From: Solimonas soli DSM 21787
GTDB lineage: Bacteria; Pseudomonadota; Gammaproteobacteria; Nevskiales; Nevskiaceae
NCBI RefSeq assembly: GCF_000474945.1
Contig: NZ_KI440836.1
Coordinates: forward strand, 478,002-542,001
Length of the DNA: 64,000 bases
Direction: 5' to 3'
Shown: one piece after another, positions 16,375-25,552 of the stretch
How the letters are laid out: the number at the start of each line of letters is the position of its first letter
Numbering within the stretch: the stretch's first letter is position 1
Made by a program: the position numbers and the translations under genes
The notes under the pieces: generated by a model
Seen by the model: the letters and a program-made list of their open reading frames with translations, nothing else
Databases searched by the model: none
Told to the model about the DNA's origin: nothing

Positions 16375-17120
16375 TGGCGGGCTTTGGCGAGCAGGCGGAG
16401 GATCTCGAGGTATAGCCAGACCAGCGTCACCATCAGGCTGAAGGCGCCGTACCACTCCATGACCTTCGGCGCGCCGCCGGCCACGCCCTGTTCGATGGCG
16501 TCGAAATCCAGGGTCAGGTTCAAGGCCGCGAGGCCGACCACCAGCAGGCTGAAGCCGATGCCGACCAGGCCGCCCTCGTGGATGAACGGAATGTTGATGC
16601 TCGTGAACGCGCGCAGGCCGAGGTCGACGAGATAGAGCAGGGCGACGGCGCCGGTCGCGGCGACGATGCCGAAGCGGAATTTCTCGGTGACGCGAATGAC
16701 GCGCGTGCGGTAGAGGAACAGCATCATCGCCAGCACGCCGAAGGTGAGGCCGATGGCCTGCACGACGATGCCGGCGTAGCGCAGCTCGAACATCGCCGAC
16801 AGGCCGCCGAGCGCGAAGCCCTCGGCCATCGCATAGAGCGGTGCCGTGACCGCCGACCAGGCGCTCTTGAACACGGTGACGAGCGCGAGCGCGAAGCCGA
16901 CCAGGAGGCCGCCCCAGACGAACGGCGAGACCGCCGCCAGCGCCGCCTGCGGACCGGCCTCGGCCAGCGCGGTGTTGAAGCGCATCCAGGTCCAGCCGGC
17001 CGCGATCAGCAGCAGCACGAACAGGATGGCGGTCTTGCCGACCGTGCCGTCCATGGTCATGGCCTCGCCCTGGGCGACGCCGAAGTCCTTGTTGCGCAGT
17101 ACCGGATTGCCTGATTGCAC
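16371..17120 (-). CDS. Bax inhibitor-1 (BI-1/YccA) family membrane protein
   Basis: A 249-aa protein with seven predicted membrane helices. The N-terminal soluble part (MQSGNPVLRNKDFGVAQGEAM) resembles other bacterial BI-1 proteins of the YBL-linked type, followed by helices such as AILFVLLLIAAGWTW and IVQAIGLTFGVLAMMLFLY here split for length. LEILRLLAK closes the protein, as is typical. BI-1 proteins are implicated in calcium leak and membrane stress; the bacterial role is not settled. It is upstream of terC on the same strand, and a long palindrome begins at its stop codon. Confidence 0.88.
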   Translation of the reverse strand: MQSGNPVLRNKDFGVAQGEAMTMDGTVGKTAILFVLLLIAAGWTWMRFNTALAEAGPQAALAAVSPFVWGGLLVGFALALVTVFKSAWSAVTAPLYAMAEGFALGGLSAMFELRYAGIVVQAIGLTFGVLAMMLFLYRTRVIRVTEKFRFGIVAATGAVALLYLVDLGLRAFTSINIPFIHEGGLVGIGFSLLVVGLAALNLTLDFDAIEQGVAGGAPKVMEWYGAFSLMVTLVWLYLEILRLLAKARH

Positions 17121-17268
17121 GTCGTCGCTCCACGGCTGATGACGCCGGCATCCTAGCGCAGCCGCGCGGCGCGCGCCGGCCCGTCATCGGATTGTTGCCG
17201 GACTGTCATCCGCCGATCATCGAGCGTCACTAATCTGCAATGCGCCGGCTTGCGGCGATGACGACGGG

Positions 17269-18408
17269 ATGTGCATGCGGATTGCTTACGGCGTGATGGG
17301 CTACGGTCGCGGCCACGCGATGCGCACGATGTCGGTGCTGCCCGCGCTGCAGGCCGGGCACGACATCACGGTCTTCGCCGGCGGCGACGCCTACGAAGTG
17401 CTGGCGCCGCGCTTCCCGACGGTGCGCATTCCGACCATCGGCTACCAGTACAACAGCGCCGGCACGCATTCGCTGCCGAAGACCGTCGCGCGCAATTTCG
17501 CGCCGATGCGCGATCTGCTGTTCGGCGGGCCGGGCTCGGCGCAGGTCGAGCGCGAGATGAAGGCGCGCGGCATCGAGCTGGTGATCTCGGATTCCGAAGC
17601 CTGGACGCACCGCGCCGCGCAGAAACTCGGCATTCCGCGCATCAGTTTCGATCACGTCGGCATCATCGCCTACTGCAAGCCGCATTTCCCGCCGGACCTG
17701 TGGGCGCTCGGCATGCGCGACGCCTGGGGCTACCGGCAGCTGATGGGCGTGCCGGAACGCATCCTCGTTTCCAGCTTCTATCCGGCCGAGGCCGCCTATC
17801 CGCAGGTGCGCATCGTCGGCCCGATGCTGCGCGACGAAGTCGTGCGCGAGACGCCGCGCAGCGGCGACTACCTGCTGGCCTACTTCAACAAGGGCGAGCA
17901 TCAGTACCTGCCGCATGTCGACCGCGCGCTGCGCGAACTCGACTGCCGGGTCATCGTCTATGGCACCGGCCTGCGCGGCGACAGCGAGAACCTCGAATTC
18001 CGCGCGCCGAGCGTCGACGGTTTCGTGCGCGATCTCGCGCACTGCCGCGCCGTGCTGTCGACGGCCGGCAACCAGCTGATCGGCGAAGCGATCCACTTCG
18101 GCAAGCCGATTCTCGCCTTGCCGGAAGCGGCTTTCGAGCAGCGCCTCAATGCGCACATGATCGAGCGCATGGGCGTCGGCCAGCGCGGCGACCTGATGCG
18201 CCTGACGCCGAGCGACATCGACCGCTTCCTCGGCAACGGCGCCTGGCATCGTTCCAACATGAGCGATCACCCGCGCGACGGCCGCGCGCAGGCCATCGAA
18301 CACCTGCAGGCCGACATCGAGGCGCTGATGCCGAAGCGCCGCGCCGCCTGCCGCGCAGAGGCGGCGAAGCCGCGCCGCGCGCGCTTCGGCCAGCGCGCGC
18401 CGGCCTGA
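17269..18408 (+). CDS. MurG/MJ1255-like glycosyltransferase
   Basis: A GT-B-fold protein of about 379 aa. The N-terminus (MRIAYGVMGYGRGHAMRTMS) carries the G-rich, GHAMR loop of UDP-sugar glycosyltransferases related to MurG. The C-terminal donor domain has VDGFVRDLAHCRAVLSTAGN followed by EAIHFGKPILALP, equivalent to the MurG nucleotide-sugar site. It may start at ATG 17269 or, better spaced from GGGAT, at ATG 17275. The substrate is unknown; glycolipid or polysaccharide assembly is likely. It is followed 57 bases later by a VOC-family gene. Confidence 0.85.
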   Translation: MCMRIAYGVMGYGRGHAMRTMSVLPALQAGHDITVFAGGDAYEVLAPRFPTVRIPTIGYQYNSAGTHSLPKTVARNFAPMRDLLFGGPGSAQVEREMKARGIELVISDSEAWTHRAAQKLGIPRISFDHVGIIAYCKPHFPPDLWALGMRDAWGYRQLMGVPERILVSSFYPAEAAYPQVRIVGPMLRDEVVRETPRSGDYLLAYFNKGEHQYLPHVDRALRELDCRVIVYGTGLRGDSENLEFRAPSVDGFVRDLAHCRAVLSTAGNQLIGEAIHFGKPILALPEAAFEQRLNAHMIERMGVGQRGDLMRLTPSDIDRFLGNGAWHRSNMSDHPRDGRAQAIEHLQADIEALMPKRRAACRAEAAKPRRARFGQRAPA

Positions 18409-18465
18409 GCGCCGCCGCCACGCACGCGCCAGGCCGCGGACCATGACACGGGCGGAGCAAGAACG

Positions 18466-18870
18466 ATGGCGAAAGTGACGGGAATCGGCGGTGTGTTCTT
18501 CAAGAGCCGCGGCCGCGGCGCCGTGCTGGCCGAGTGGTATCGGCAGCACCTCGGCCTGGCGCTCGAGGATTTCGGTGGTGCGATCCTCAAATGGCCGGAG
18601 GACCGCGCCGAGGACGGCGGTCTCACCGTCTGGTGTGTGGCCGACGCCGACAGCCGCTGGTTCGCGCCGGGCGAGGCGCCGTTCATGATCAACTACCGCG
18701 TCGATGATCTCGACGCGCTGCTCGCGCAGCTGCGTGCCGCCGGCGTCGCCATCGTCGCCGGCCCGGAGTCGCACGAGAACGGCAAGTTCGCCTGGATTCT
18801 CGATCCGGACGGCAACAAGCTCGAGCTCTGGCAGCCGATGCGCTGGGACGAGAGCAACAAGCCGTCCTGA
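18466..18870 (+). CDS. VOC-superfamily (glyoxalase-like) protein
   Basis: A 134-aa protein with two beta-alpha-beta-beta-beta motifs. The first has WYRQHLGLALEDFGGAIL and the second YRVDDLDALLAQLRAAGV followed by FAWILDPDGNKLELWQP, the standard glyoxalase/dioxygenase terminus with the metal-ligand glutamate in KLELW. The N-terminal metal position normally held by His is not obvious (GIGGVFFKS), so catalytic activity is uncertain. The function and substrate are unknown. Confidence 0.85.
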   Translation: MAKVTGIGGVFFKSRGRGAVLAEWYRQHLGLALEDFGGAILKWPEDRAEDGGLTVWCVADADSRWFAPGEAPFMINYRVDDLDALLAQLRAAGVAIVAGPESHENGKFAWILDPDGNKLELWQPMRWDESNKPS

Positions 18871-18887
18871 GGGGCGCGGCGCGCCGA

Positions 18888-19592
18888 TCAGGCGCGGTCT
18901 GACAGCCAGTTGTCGAGCAGGCGCAGCATCAGGCGGTTGTTCTGCGCGAAATCGTCGAGCCGCGCGAGGATCGCCTCCGGCGCCTGCACGTAGCGCCCCG
19001 GCGCCGGTCGCTCCTGTTCGAACCAGACGCGCGCGTTGGCGGCGGTGACTTCGAGATGGAACTGGATGGCCGCGACCGAGGCGCCGCTCGCCGTGCGCAG
19101 CGCATAGGCCTGGTGCGCGCAGGCGGCGCTCGCCATCAGGCTCCGCGCGCCGGCGGGAATCGCGAAGGTGTCGCCGTGCCAGTGGAAGGCCATGAAGCGC
19201 TCGGGGAAGCCGGCGAACATCGGCGCCTGCCGCCCCGCTTCGGTCAGCTGCAGGGCGTGCCAGCCGATCTCCTGGTGCGCGCCGCGCGTCACCGGCGCGC
19301 CGAGCACGTCGGCGATCAGCTGCGCGCCGAGGCAGATGCCGAGCGCGCGCCTGCCGGCGGCAAGGCTGGCGCCGATGAACGCCTTCTCGTCGCGCAGCCA
19401 GGGATGCGCCGGGTATTCGTAGATGTTCATCGGCCCGCCCATGACGATCAGGGCGTCGAACGCCTGGACGGCGGGCAGCGTCTCGCCGGCGTAGAGACGC
19501 GTCCGCGTGACCGTGTGGCCGCCGGCGGCGAGCGCCGGGGCGATGCAGCCGAGGTCCTCGAAGTCCGCGTGCTGCAGCCAGTGCAGTCTCAC
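18888..19592 (-). CDS. Class I glutamine amidotransferase-like protein
   Basis: A 234-aa protein with a full triad-type amidotransferase domain. The nucleophile elbow is GICLGAQLIADVLG with Cys87, and the His/Glu pair is FHLEV (His179, Glu181). MGGPMNIYE at 51-59 is typical of the GuaA-like stand-alone group. Chosen start is GTG at 19592, 10 bases after msrB, with TGAGG upstream. No synthase partner lies beside it. It may act as gamma-glutamyl hydrolase-like enzyme, but the substrate is not known. Confidence 0.87.
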   Translation of the reverse strand: MRLHWLQHADFEDLGCIAPALAAGGHTVTRTRLYAGETLPAVQAFDALIVMGGPMNIYEYPAHPWLRDEKAFIGASLAAGRRALGICLGAQLIADVLGAPVTRGAHQEIGWHALQLTEAGRQAPMFAGFPERFMAFHWHGDTFAIPAGARSLMASAACAHQAYALRTASGASVAAIQFHLEVTAANARVWFEQERPAPGRYVQAPEAILARLDDFAQNNRLMLRLLDNWLSDRA

Positions 19593-19602
19593 CCGCGCGG
19601 CC

Positions 19603-19998
<396 letters not shown>

Positions 19999-20163
19999 GT
20001 CGGGTCCTTGGGCCTGGGGGCGCGTCATTGTCGCGCCGCGCACCGCGGCGCGGCGGCGCGGCCGGTTTCGCGGCGGTCGCGGGGCGATACTCTAGCGCGG
20101 CGCCGCTGCTCTCCATGTGCGGGCGGCGCCGACGATGACAAGACGCTTGATCCGGGGGAATCC

Positions 20164-20817
20164 GTGCTCGTACCGCTGCCCGTGCTGTTCGCCGCCATTG
20201 CCGCGTCGGCCGCCGCCGCCATCGTCGCCGACTGGCGCGAGACGCGACCGCCGCTGTTCAAGCTGCTCAAGCCGCTGACCACGATCCTCATCATCGGCCT
20301 GGCCTGGAGCGCCCCGCCGGGCGGCTATCGCGACGCCCTGCTGCTGGCCCTGGTTCTGGCCCTGGCCGGCGACATCGCGCTGATGTACGAGTCGAACGGC
20401 GCCTTCCTCGGCGGGCTCGGCAGCTTCCTGCTCGCGCATCTGGTCTTCATGCTCGCCTTCCTGCATGGCGTGACGCCGGCGCCGCCGCCCTGGTGGGGCG
20501 CGCTGTTCGTCGTCTACGGCGCCGCGCTCGGCACGCTGCTCGTGCGCCGTGCCGAGGCGCCGCTGCGCATCCCGGTCGTGGTCTACGCGCTGGTGCTGAC
20601 CGGCATGGCGCTGACCGCCCTGCTGCGCTGGCAGGCCCTCGGCGGCGTGACGGGCGGCTGCGCGCTGGCTGGCGCGGCGCTGTTCGTGCTGTCCGACTCG
20701 GCGCTCGGCATGCGCAAGTTCGTCGGCCGCTACGGCGGCGCGCAGGGTCTGATCCTCGGCACCTACTGGGCCGGCATCGCCGCCATCGCCTGGTCGGCGC
20801 AGGGCGTTGCCGGCTGA
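20164..20817 (+). CDS. YhhN/TMEM86-family membrane protein (lysoplasmalogenase-like)
   Basis: A 217-aa polytopic protein with about eight hydrophobic segments. Family motifs include FKLLKPLTTILII near residue 33, LALVLALAGDIALMY near 60 with a conserved GD, FLLAHLVFMLAF, and LSDSALGMRKF near 185. These conserved acidic residues in the membrane are the proposed active site of lysoplasmalogenase. The GTG start at 20164 has GGGGGA immediately upstream. The bacterial substrate is not established. Confidence 0.87.
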   Translation: MLVPLPVLFAAIAASAAAAIVADWRETRPPLFKLLKPLTTILIIGLAWSAPPGGYRDALLLALVLALAGDIALMYESNGAFLGGLGSFLLAHLVFMLAFLHGVTPAPPPWWGALFVVYGAALGTLLVRRAEAPLRIPVVVYALVLTGMALTALLRWQALGGVTGGCALAGAALFVLSDSALGMRKFVGRYGGAQGLILGTYWAGIAAIAWSAQGVAG

Positions 20818-20929
20818 GCGCGCCGCCGTCCCGTCGCGGCGGAAATGGCGAACTGGGGGAATTTCCCGGCGCGCCGGCGGTCTAGGGCTCGCTACAGTGC
20901 CGCTTTCCGCTCATTCCACGGAGTCTTCG

Positions 20930-22990
20930 ATGCGTTCAATCGTGCTCGGCGCCGGCAGCGCCGTCCTACTCGGCACGGCCTTGCTGGCCGGCTGCGGCAA
21001 GAGCCACCAGGCCCCGTCCGCCGCCGCAGCGCCGAAGACACTCAGTTCCGGCATCGAGCGCGCCAATTTCGACGACAGCGTGCGCGCGCAGGACGATTTC
21101 TACCGGCACGTCGACGGCACCTGGCTGAAGAAGACCGAGATTCCTGCCGACAAGTCGAACTACGGCGCCTTCACCAAGCTCGCCGACGACGCGCAGCAGC
21201 ATCTGCGCGAGATCATCGAGACCGCCGCCGCCGATGCCGGCAAGAAGGCCGGCTCCGACGAACAGAAGGTCGGCGACTTCTACGCCTCGTTCATGGACGA
21301 GGCCCGCGCCGATCAGCTGGGCCTGGCGCCGCTGAAGGACGAGCTGGCGAGGATCGATGCGCTCAAGGACAGGAAAGAGCTGCCGGCGCTGCTCGCGCAC
21401 CTGGAGACGATCGGGGTCGCGACCTTTCCCGGCCAGGTCGAGCCGGACGCCAAGAATTCCAAGCAATACGTCGTCTACCTGAATCAGGGCGGCACGCAGC
21501 TGCCGGACCGCGACTACTACCTCGAGAAGGGCGACAAGTTCGAGGCGATCCGCCAGGCCTACGTGGCGCACATCGCCAAGATGCTGACGCTGGCCCAGCT
21601 GCCGGACCCGGAGCAGAACGCCAATGCCATCATGGCGCTGGAAACGCGGCTGGCGCAGGCGCAGTGGACGCAGGTCGAGTCGCGCGACGCCGACAAGACC
21701 TACAACAAGTTCGAGTTCGCCGAGCTCGGCAAGCTGACGCCGGGCTTCGACTGGACGGCCTACGTCGACGGCATGGGCATCGGCAAGTCGCCGGGCCTCA
21801 TCATCGGCCAGCCGAGCTTCTTCACGGCCTGGGACAAGATCATCGCCGCGACGCCGCTGCCGACCCTGAAGGTCTACCTGCAGTGGAATCTGCTGACGAA
21901 CTACGCGCCGTATCTGTCGAAGCCCTTCGTCGACGAGAACTTCGCCTTCTTCGGCGCGACGCTCAACGGCATCAAGGAGATCAAGCCGCGCTGGAAGCGC
22001 GGCGTCGAGACCGCCGAAGGCGCGCTCGGCGAAGTGCTCGGCCGTCTCTACGTCGCCAAGTACTTCCCGCCGGAAGCCAAGGCGCGCATGGAAAAGCTGG
22101 TGCAGAACCTGCTCGCCGCCTACAGGCAGAGCATCGGCTCGCTCGACTGGATGACGGACGAGACCCGGCAGAAGGCGCTCGCCAAGCTCGCCGCCTTCGA
22201 TCCGAAGATCGGCTATCCGAAGAAGTGGAAGGACTATTCGGCGCTGGTGGTGAAGGCCGATGACCTGGTCGGCAACGTCATGCGCTCGAACGTCGTCGAA
22301 CACAATCGCGAGACGGCCAAGCTCGGCGGCCCGATCGACCGCGACGAGTGGGGCATGACGCCGCAGACGGTCAACGCCTACTACAACCCCCTGAAGAACG
22401 AGATCGTGTTCCCGGCGGCGATCCTGCAGCCGCCGTTCTTCGACCTGAACGCCGACGACGCCGTGAACTACGGCGGCATCGGCGCGGTGATCGGCCACGA
22501 GATCGGCCATGGTTTCGACGACCAGGGCTCGAAGTTCGACGGCGAGGGCAATCTCAAGAGCTGGTGGACGGACACCGACCGCAAGAACTTCGAGGCGCGC
22601 ACCAAGGCGCTGATCGCGCAATACGACGCCTACGAGCCGCTGCCCGGCCAGCACGTGCAGGGCGCCTTCACGATCGGCGAGAACATCGGCGATCTCGGCG
22701 GCCTGTCGATCGCCTACAAGGCCTACCAGATCGCGCTCGACGGCCAGCCGGCGCCGGTCATCGACGGCTTCACCGGCGACCAGCGCTTCTTCATCGGCTG
22801 GGCGCAGGTCTGGCGCCGCAAGTACACCGACGAGAACCTGCTCAACCGCCTGAAGTCGGATCCGCACTCGCCGTCCGAATTCCGCTGCAACGGCGTGGTC
22901 GTCAACGTGCCGCAGTTCTATGCCGCGTTCGACGTCAGGGAAGGCGACAAGATGTATCTGCCGCCGGAAAAGCGCGTGAAGATCTGGTAG
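20930..22990 (+). CDS. M13-family metalloendopeptidase (neprilysin/PepO type), lipoprotein
   Basis: A 686-aa zinc peptidase. The N-terminus has a lipoprotein signal with LLAGC lipobox, so it is likely lipid-anchored in the periplasm. The catalytic motif is HEIGH at residues 523-527, followed by ENIGD at 584-588 with the third zinc ligand Glu584 and Asp588. The neprilysin substrate motif NAYYNP is also present (QTVNAYYNPLKNEIVFPAA). The C-terminus ends RVKIW, as usual for the family (C-terminal Trp). The ATG at 20930 has GGAG upstream. The gene is followed by three 71-bp repeats and a terminator. Confidence 0.96.
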   Translation: MRSIVLGAGSAVLLGTALLAGCGKSHQAPSAAAAPKTLSSGIERANFDDSVRAQDDFYRHVDGTWLKKTEIPADKSNYGAFTKLADDAQQHLREIIETAAADAGKKAGSDEQKVGDFYASFMDEARADQLGLAPLKDELARIDALKDRKELPALLAHLETIGVATFPGQVEPDAKNSKQYVVYLNQGGTQLPDRDYYLEKGDKFEAIRQAYVAHIAKMLTLAQLPDPEQNANAIMALETRLAQAQWTQVESRDADKTYNKFEFAELGKLTPGFDWTAYVDGMGIGKSPGLIIGQPSFFTAWDKIIAATPLPTLKVYLQWNLLTNYAPYLSKPFVDENFAFFGATLNGIKEIKPRWKRGVETAEGALGEVLGRLYVAKYFPPEAKARMEKLVQNLLAAYRQSIGSLDWMTDETRQKALAKLAAFDPKIGYPKKWKDYSALVVKADDLVGNVMRSNVVEHNRETAKLGGPIDRDEWGMTPQTVNAYYNPLKNEIVFPAAILQPPFFDLNADDAVNYGGIGAVIGHEIGHGFDDQGSKFDGEGNLKSWWTDTDRKNFEARTKALIAQYDAYEPLPGQHVQGAFTIGENIGDLGGLSIAYKAYQIALDGQPAPVIDGFTGDQRFFIGWAQVWRRKYTDENLLNRLKSDPHSPSEFRCNGVVVNVPQFYAAFDVREGDKMYLPPEKRVKIW

Positions 22991-23000
22991 CGAGCCAGGG

Positions 23001-23213
23001 ATTTCAAGGACTGCCGGTGGCAGTCCTTGCCTGGCGAGCGGGTGGGGCTGGGGCCCCACCCCGTGCCCGGGATTTCAAGGACTGCCGGTGGCAGTCCCTG
23101 CCTGGCGAGCGGGTGGGGCTGGGGCCCCACCCCGTGCCCGGGATTTCAAGGACTGCCGGTGGCAGTCCTTGCCCGGCGAGCGGGTGGCCTGGGGTCCCGC
23201 CCCATCATCTATA
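23001..23213 (+). repeat. Three tandem 71-bp repeats, each with two hairpins
   Basis: Copies begin at 23001, 23072 and 23143. Copies 1 and 2 are nearly identical and copy 3 degenerates at its end. Each copy contains a hairpin with stem AAGGACTGCC / GGCAGTCCTT and 3-base loop (23006-23028 in copy 1). Copies 1 and 2 also contain GGGTGGGGC / GCCCCACCC with a TGGG loop (23040-23061). The array begins 10 bases after the M13 peptidase stop and ends at an intrinsic terminator. No spacers vary, so it is not CRISPR. Confidence 0.93.
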
Positions 23214-23248
23214 AGCCCGCGTCGCCATCCGGCGGCGCGGGCTTTTTT
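23214..23248 (+). terminator. Intrinsic terminator after the 71-bp repeats
   Basis: AGCCCGCG pairs with CGCGGGCT around an inner CGCC/GGCG stem and an ATCC loop, followed by TTTTTT. It ends the M13 peptidase transcript after the repeat array. Confidence 0.9.
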
Positions 23249-23347
23249 GCTGGCCGCATTTGCGCTCGGGCGGCGGCGCTCCGGATAATCGGCCGGTCTC
23301 CATTACCCAGCGGCCGCCCGGGGCACCGCCGTGCCGGCCGCTCCCGA

Positions 23348-24676
23348 ATGAACGATCTCGCGCTGACGCTGTTCGCGGTCCTGCTGGTCCTGATCAATGG
23401 CTTCTTCGTCGCGGCCGAGTTCGCGATCGTCAAGCTGCGCCTGACGCGCGCCGAGGAGCTCGCCGAGGAGGCCGGCATCCTCGGCCGCACGCTGCACAAG
23501 GTGCGCCGCCAGCTCGACGCCTATCTCTCCGCCTGCCAGCTCGGCATCACGCTCGCCTCGCTGGGCCTCGGCTGGCTCGGCGAGCCGGCCTTCTCGCGGC
23601 TCATCGAGCCGGCGCTGCAGTTCGCCGGCCTCGACAACGAGCAGGTGCTGCACAGCGTGTCCTTCGTCGTCGCCTTCGCCATCATCTCTTTCCTGCACAT
23701 CGTGCTCGGCGAGCTGGCACCGAAGTCGATGGCGATCCGCAAGGCCGAGACGGTGTCGCTGTGGGCGGCGCTGCCGCTGTTCCTGTTCTACTGGCTGATG
23801 TATCCGTTCATCGCCGTGCTCAACGGCAGCGCGACGCTGGTGCTGCGCCTGTTCCGCATGGATCTCGCCGGCGAGGGCGATGATCCGCATTCCGCCGACG
23901 AGATCCGCAAGCTGCTCGCCGCCAGCCACCGTCACGGCGAACTGGATCGCGTGCAGGCGCAGGTGCTGACGCACACGCTGGACCTGCCGGACCTCACGGT
24001 CGGCGACCTGATGCGGCCGGCCTTCGATCTCGTCGCGCTCGACATCCGCGACGACATCAGGAGCAACCTGGCGCTGGTCGCCAAGCACCGCTACTCGCGC
24101 TACGCGGTCAAGGACAGCGAGCAGGACGATCGCTACCTCGGCCTGCTGCACGTGCGCGATCTGGTCGCGGCGCTGCTCGCCGATCCGCAGCTCAGCGATC
24201 TCACGCCGCTGCTGCGCGAGGTGCCGATGATCACGCGCGACGAGCCGGCGCAGAACCTGTTCCGCCGTTTCCGCCGCGGCCTGCCGCACCTGGCGCTGGT
24301 CACCGACGAACTCGGCACGGTGATCGGCTTCATCACCCTCGAGCACATCCTCGAAGCGATCTTCGGCAGCATCCAGGACGAATTCCACCGTCGCAAGGAA
24401 GACTGGGTCGAACGCGCGCCGAACGTCTACGAGGGGCCCGGCTGGCTGCCGATCTACACGCTCGAACGCATGATCGGCCGCGACATCGATTCCGGCCGCG
24501 CCGACACCATCGGCGGCGTCGTCATGCAGATTCTCGATCGCCTGCCGCAGCGCGGCGACGAGGTCGCGGTCGACGGCCTGAAGATCGAGGTCCTCGACGT
24601 CGCCGGCCCGCGCATCGAGCGCCTGCGCGTCACCGTCGCGACGCCGTCCGGCGACGAGCTCGAGGACGGCGGCTGA
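23348..24676 (+). CDS. HlyC/CorC-family (CNNM-type) transporter-like protein
   Basis: A 442-aa protein. An N-terminal CNNM transmembrane domain (LVLINGFFVAAEFAIVKLRL, ISFLHIVLGELAPKSMAIRK) is followed by two CBS motifs at about residues 215-340 (VGDLMRPAFDLVALD; LVTDELGTVIGFITLEHILE) and a C-terminal CorC/HlyC domain (DTIGGVVMQILDRLPQRGDE). Members bind adenine nucleotides in the CBS pair and are linked to magnesium or cobalt export. The gene follows the terminator at 23214, so it has its own promoter. Confidence 0.93.
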   Translation: MNDLALTLFAVLLVLINGFFVAAEFAIVKLRLTRAEELAEEAGILGRTLHKVRRQLDAYLSACQLGITLASLGLGWLGEPAFSRLIEPALQFAGLDNEQVLHSVSFVVAFAIISFLHIVLGELAPKSMAIRKAETVSLWAALPLFLFYWLMYPFIAVLNGSATLVLRLFRMDLAGEGDDPHSADEIRKLLAASHRHGELDRVQAQVLTHTLDLPDLTVGDLMRPAFDLVALDIRDDIRSNLALVAKHRYSRYAVKDSEQDDRYLGLLHVRDLVAALLADPQLSDLTPLLREVPMITRDEPAQNLFRRFRRGLPHLALVTDELGTVIGFITLEHILEAIFGSIQDEFHRRKEDWVERAPNVYEGPGWLPIYTLERMIGRDIDSGRADTIGGVVMQILDRLPQRGDEVAVDGLKIEVLDVAGPRIERLRVTVATPSGDELEDGG

Positions 24677-24743
24677 GCGCAGTCCGGTGCGATTCATGTC
24701 CGATGCGCTAGGGTCGGACCGGGTCCACACCGCGGAGTCCGGC

Positions 24744-25142
24744 ATGAACGGGCGCAATGCAGTTGCGAGGGCGGCGCTGCTGCTGGCCGGCGGCGTCCTG
24801 CTGGTGGCGACCGCCGCCTGCAGGCGCGAAGGCGCGCAACAGCCGGCCGCGCCGCCGGACGTTCCGACGCCGCCCGGTGATCCGCTGTCGCCGCCGCCGC
24901 CCGCCAACGTCGCCGCGCCGCTGCGCTACCACTGCGACGGCCTCGACTTCAGCGCGCGCTTCGACAACGACCGCGTCACGCTGCGGGCGCCGGGCAGGGA
25001 ATACGTGCTGCCGCAGGTGGCGGCGGCATCCGGCGCGAAGTTCGAAAGCGGCGAGGCGATGTTCTGGAACAAGGGCCGCGAGGCGCTGCTGGAGATCGGC
25101 GGCAAGCGCTACGCGAACTGCCGCGAGGCCGGCGCCGGATAG
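24744..25142 (+). CDS. MliC-family C-type lysozyme inhibitor, lipoprotein
   Basis: A 132-aa protein. The signal ends in a lipobox (VATAAC), then a Pro-rich linker (PAAPPDVPTPPGDPLSPPPP) leads to the MliC domain. That domain has YHCDGLDFSARF, REYVLPQVAAASGAKFESG, EAMFWNKGREALLEIGG and a closing YANC. The conserved SGAKFESG loop inserts into the lysozyme active site, and the two cysteines form a disulfide. It protects against host or predator lysozyme. The ATG at 24744 has GGAG 7 bases upstream. Confidence 0.9.
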   Translation: MNGRNAVARAALLLAGGVLLVATAACRREGAQQPAAPPDVPTPPGDPLSPPPPANVAAPLRYHCDGLDFSARFDNDRVTLRAPGREYVLPQVAAASGAKFESGEAMFWNKGREALLEIGGKRYANCREAGAG

Positions 25143-25272
25143 CGCCGCCGCCGCACGGTCAGCGGCGTCGGCCGCAACAGCGATACCGATCGCAACCGTT
25201 TGTTGCGGACCCTGCGCAATTCGTGCGCCGCGCCGCGGTCCGAAGGGTTCGAACCACCAACGGGACCACCCG

Positions 25273-25548
25273 ATGCCCAGAACGATGCTTCCCCTTTCGG
25301 CCGCCGCGCTGGCGCTGCTGGCCGGCGCCGCGCACGCGCAGCAGGGCGGCAAGCCGCCCGAGCCGCCGGCCGAAGCCTACGCTGCCTGCAGCGGCCGCAG
25401 CGCCGGCGATCAGGTCAGCTTCACGGCCAACGGCCACACCATCGAAGGGACCTGCGAGAAGATCGGCGATCGCCTCGCGCTGCGGCCGTCGCGGCGCCCG
25501 CCGCCGAACGGCCGCCCGCCATCGAGCGACAGCGGCGGCACGCAGTGA
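25273..25548 (+). CDS. Small exported cysteine-containing protein
   Basis: A 91-aa protein with signal peptide ending AGAAHAQ. The mature part has AYAACSGRSAGDQVSFTANG and IEGTCEKIGDRLALRP, with two cysteines likely to form one disulfide, then a low-complexity Arg/Pro tail (RRPPPNGRPPSSDSGG). The family resembles short uncharacterised proteobacterial proteins with AC-SGKxxG and GTC blocks. The function is unknown. It converges on the ABC-F gene, leaving only 4 bases between stops. Confidence 0.8.
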   Translation: MPRTMLPLSAAALALLAGAAHAQQGGKPPEPPAEAYAACSGRSAGDQVSFTANGHTIEGTCEKIGDRLALRPSRRPPPNGRPPSSDSGGTQ

Positions 25549-25552
25549 GCTC

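Noticed and set aside
23001..23213. A CRISPR array
   Set aside because: The repeats are directly adjacent 71-bp units without variable spacers, and no cas genes are near.
25246..25255. A tRNA-like T-loop (GGTTCGAACC)
   Set aside because: It is only a 10-bp palindrome. No acceptor stem, D-arm or anticodon arm fits around it.
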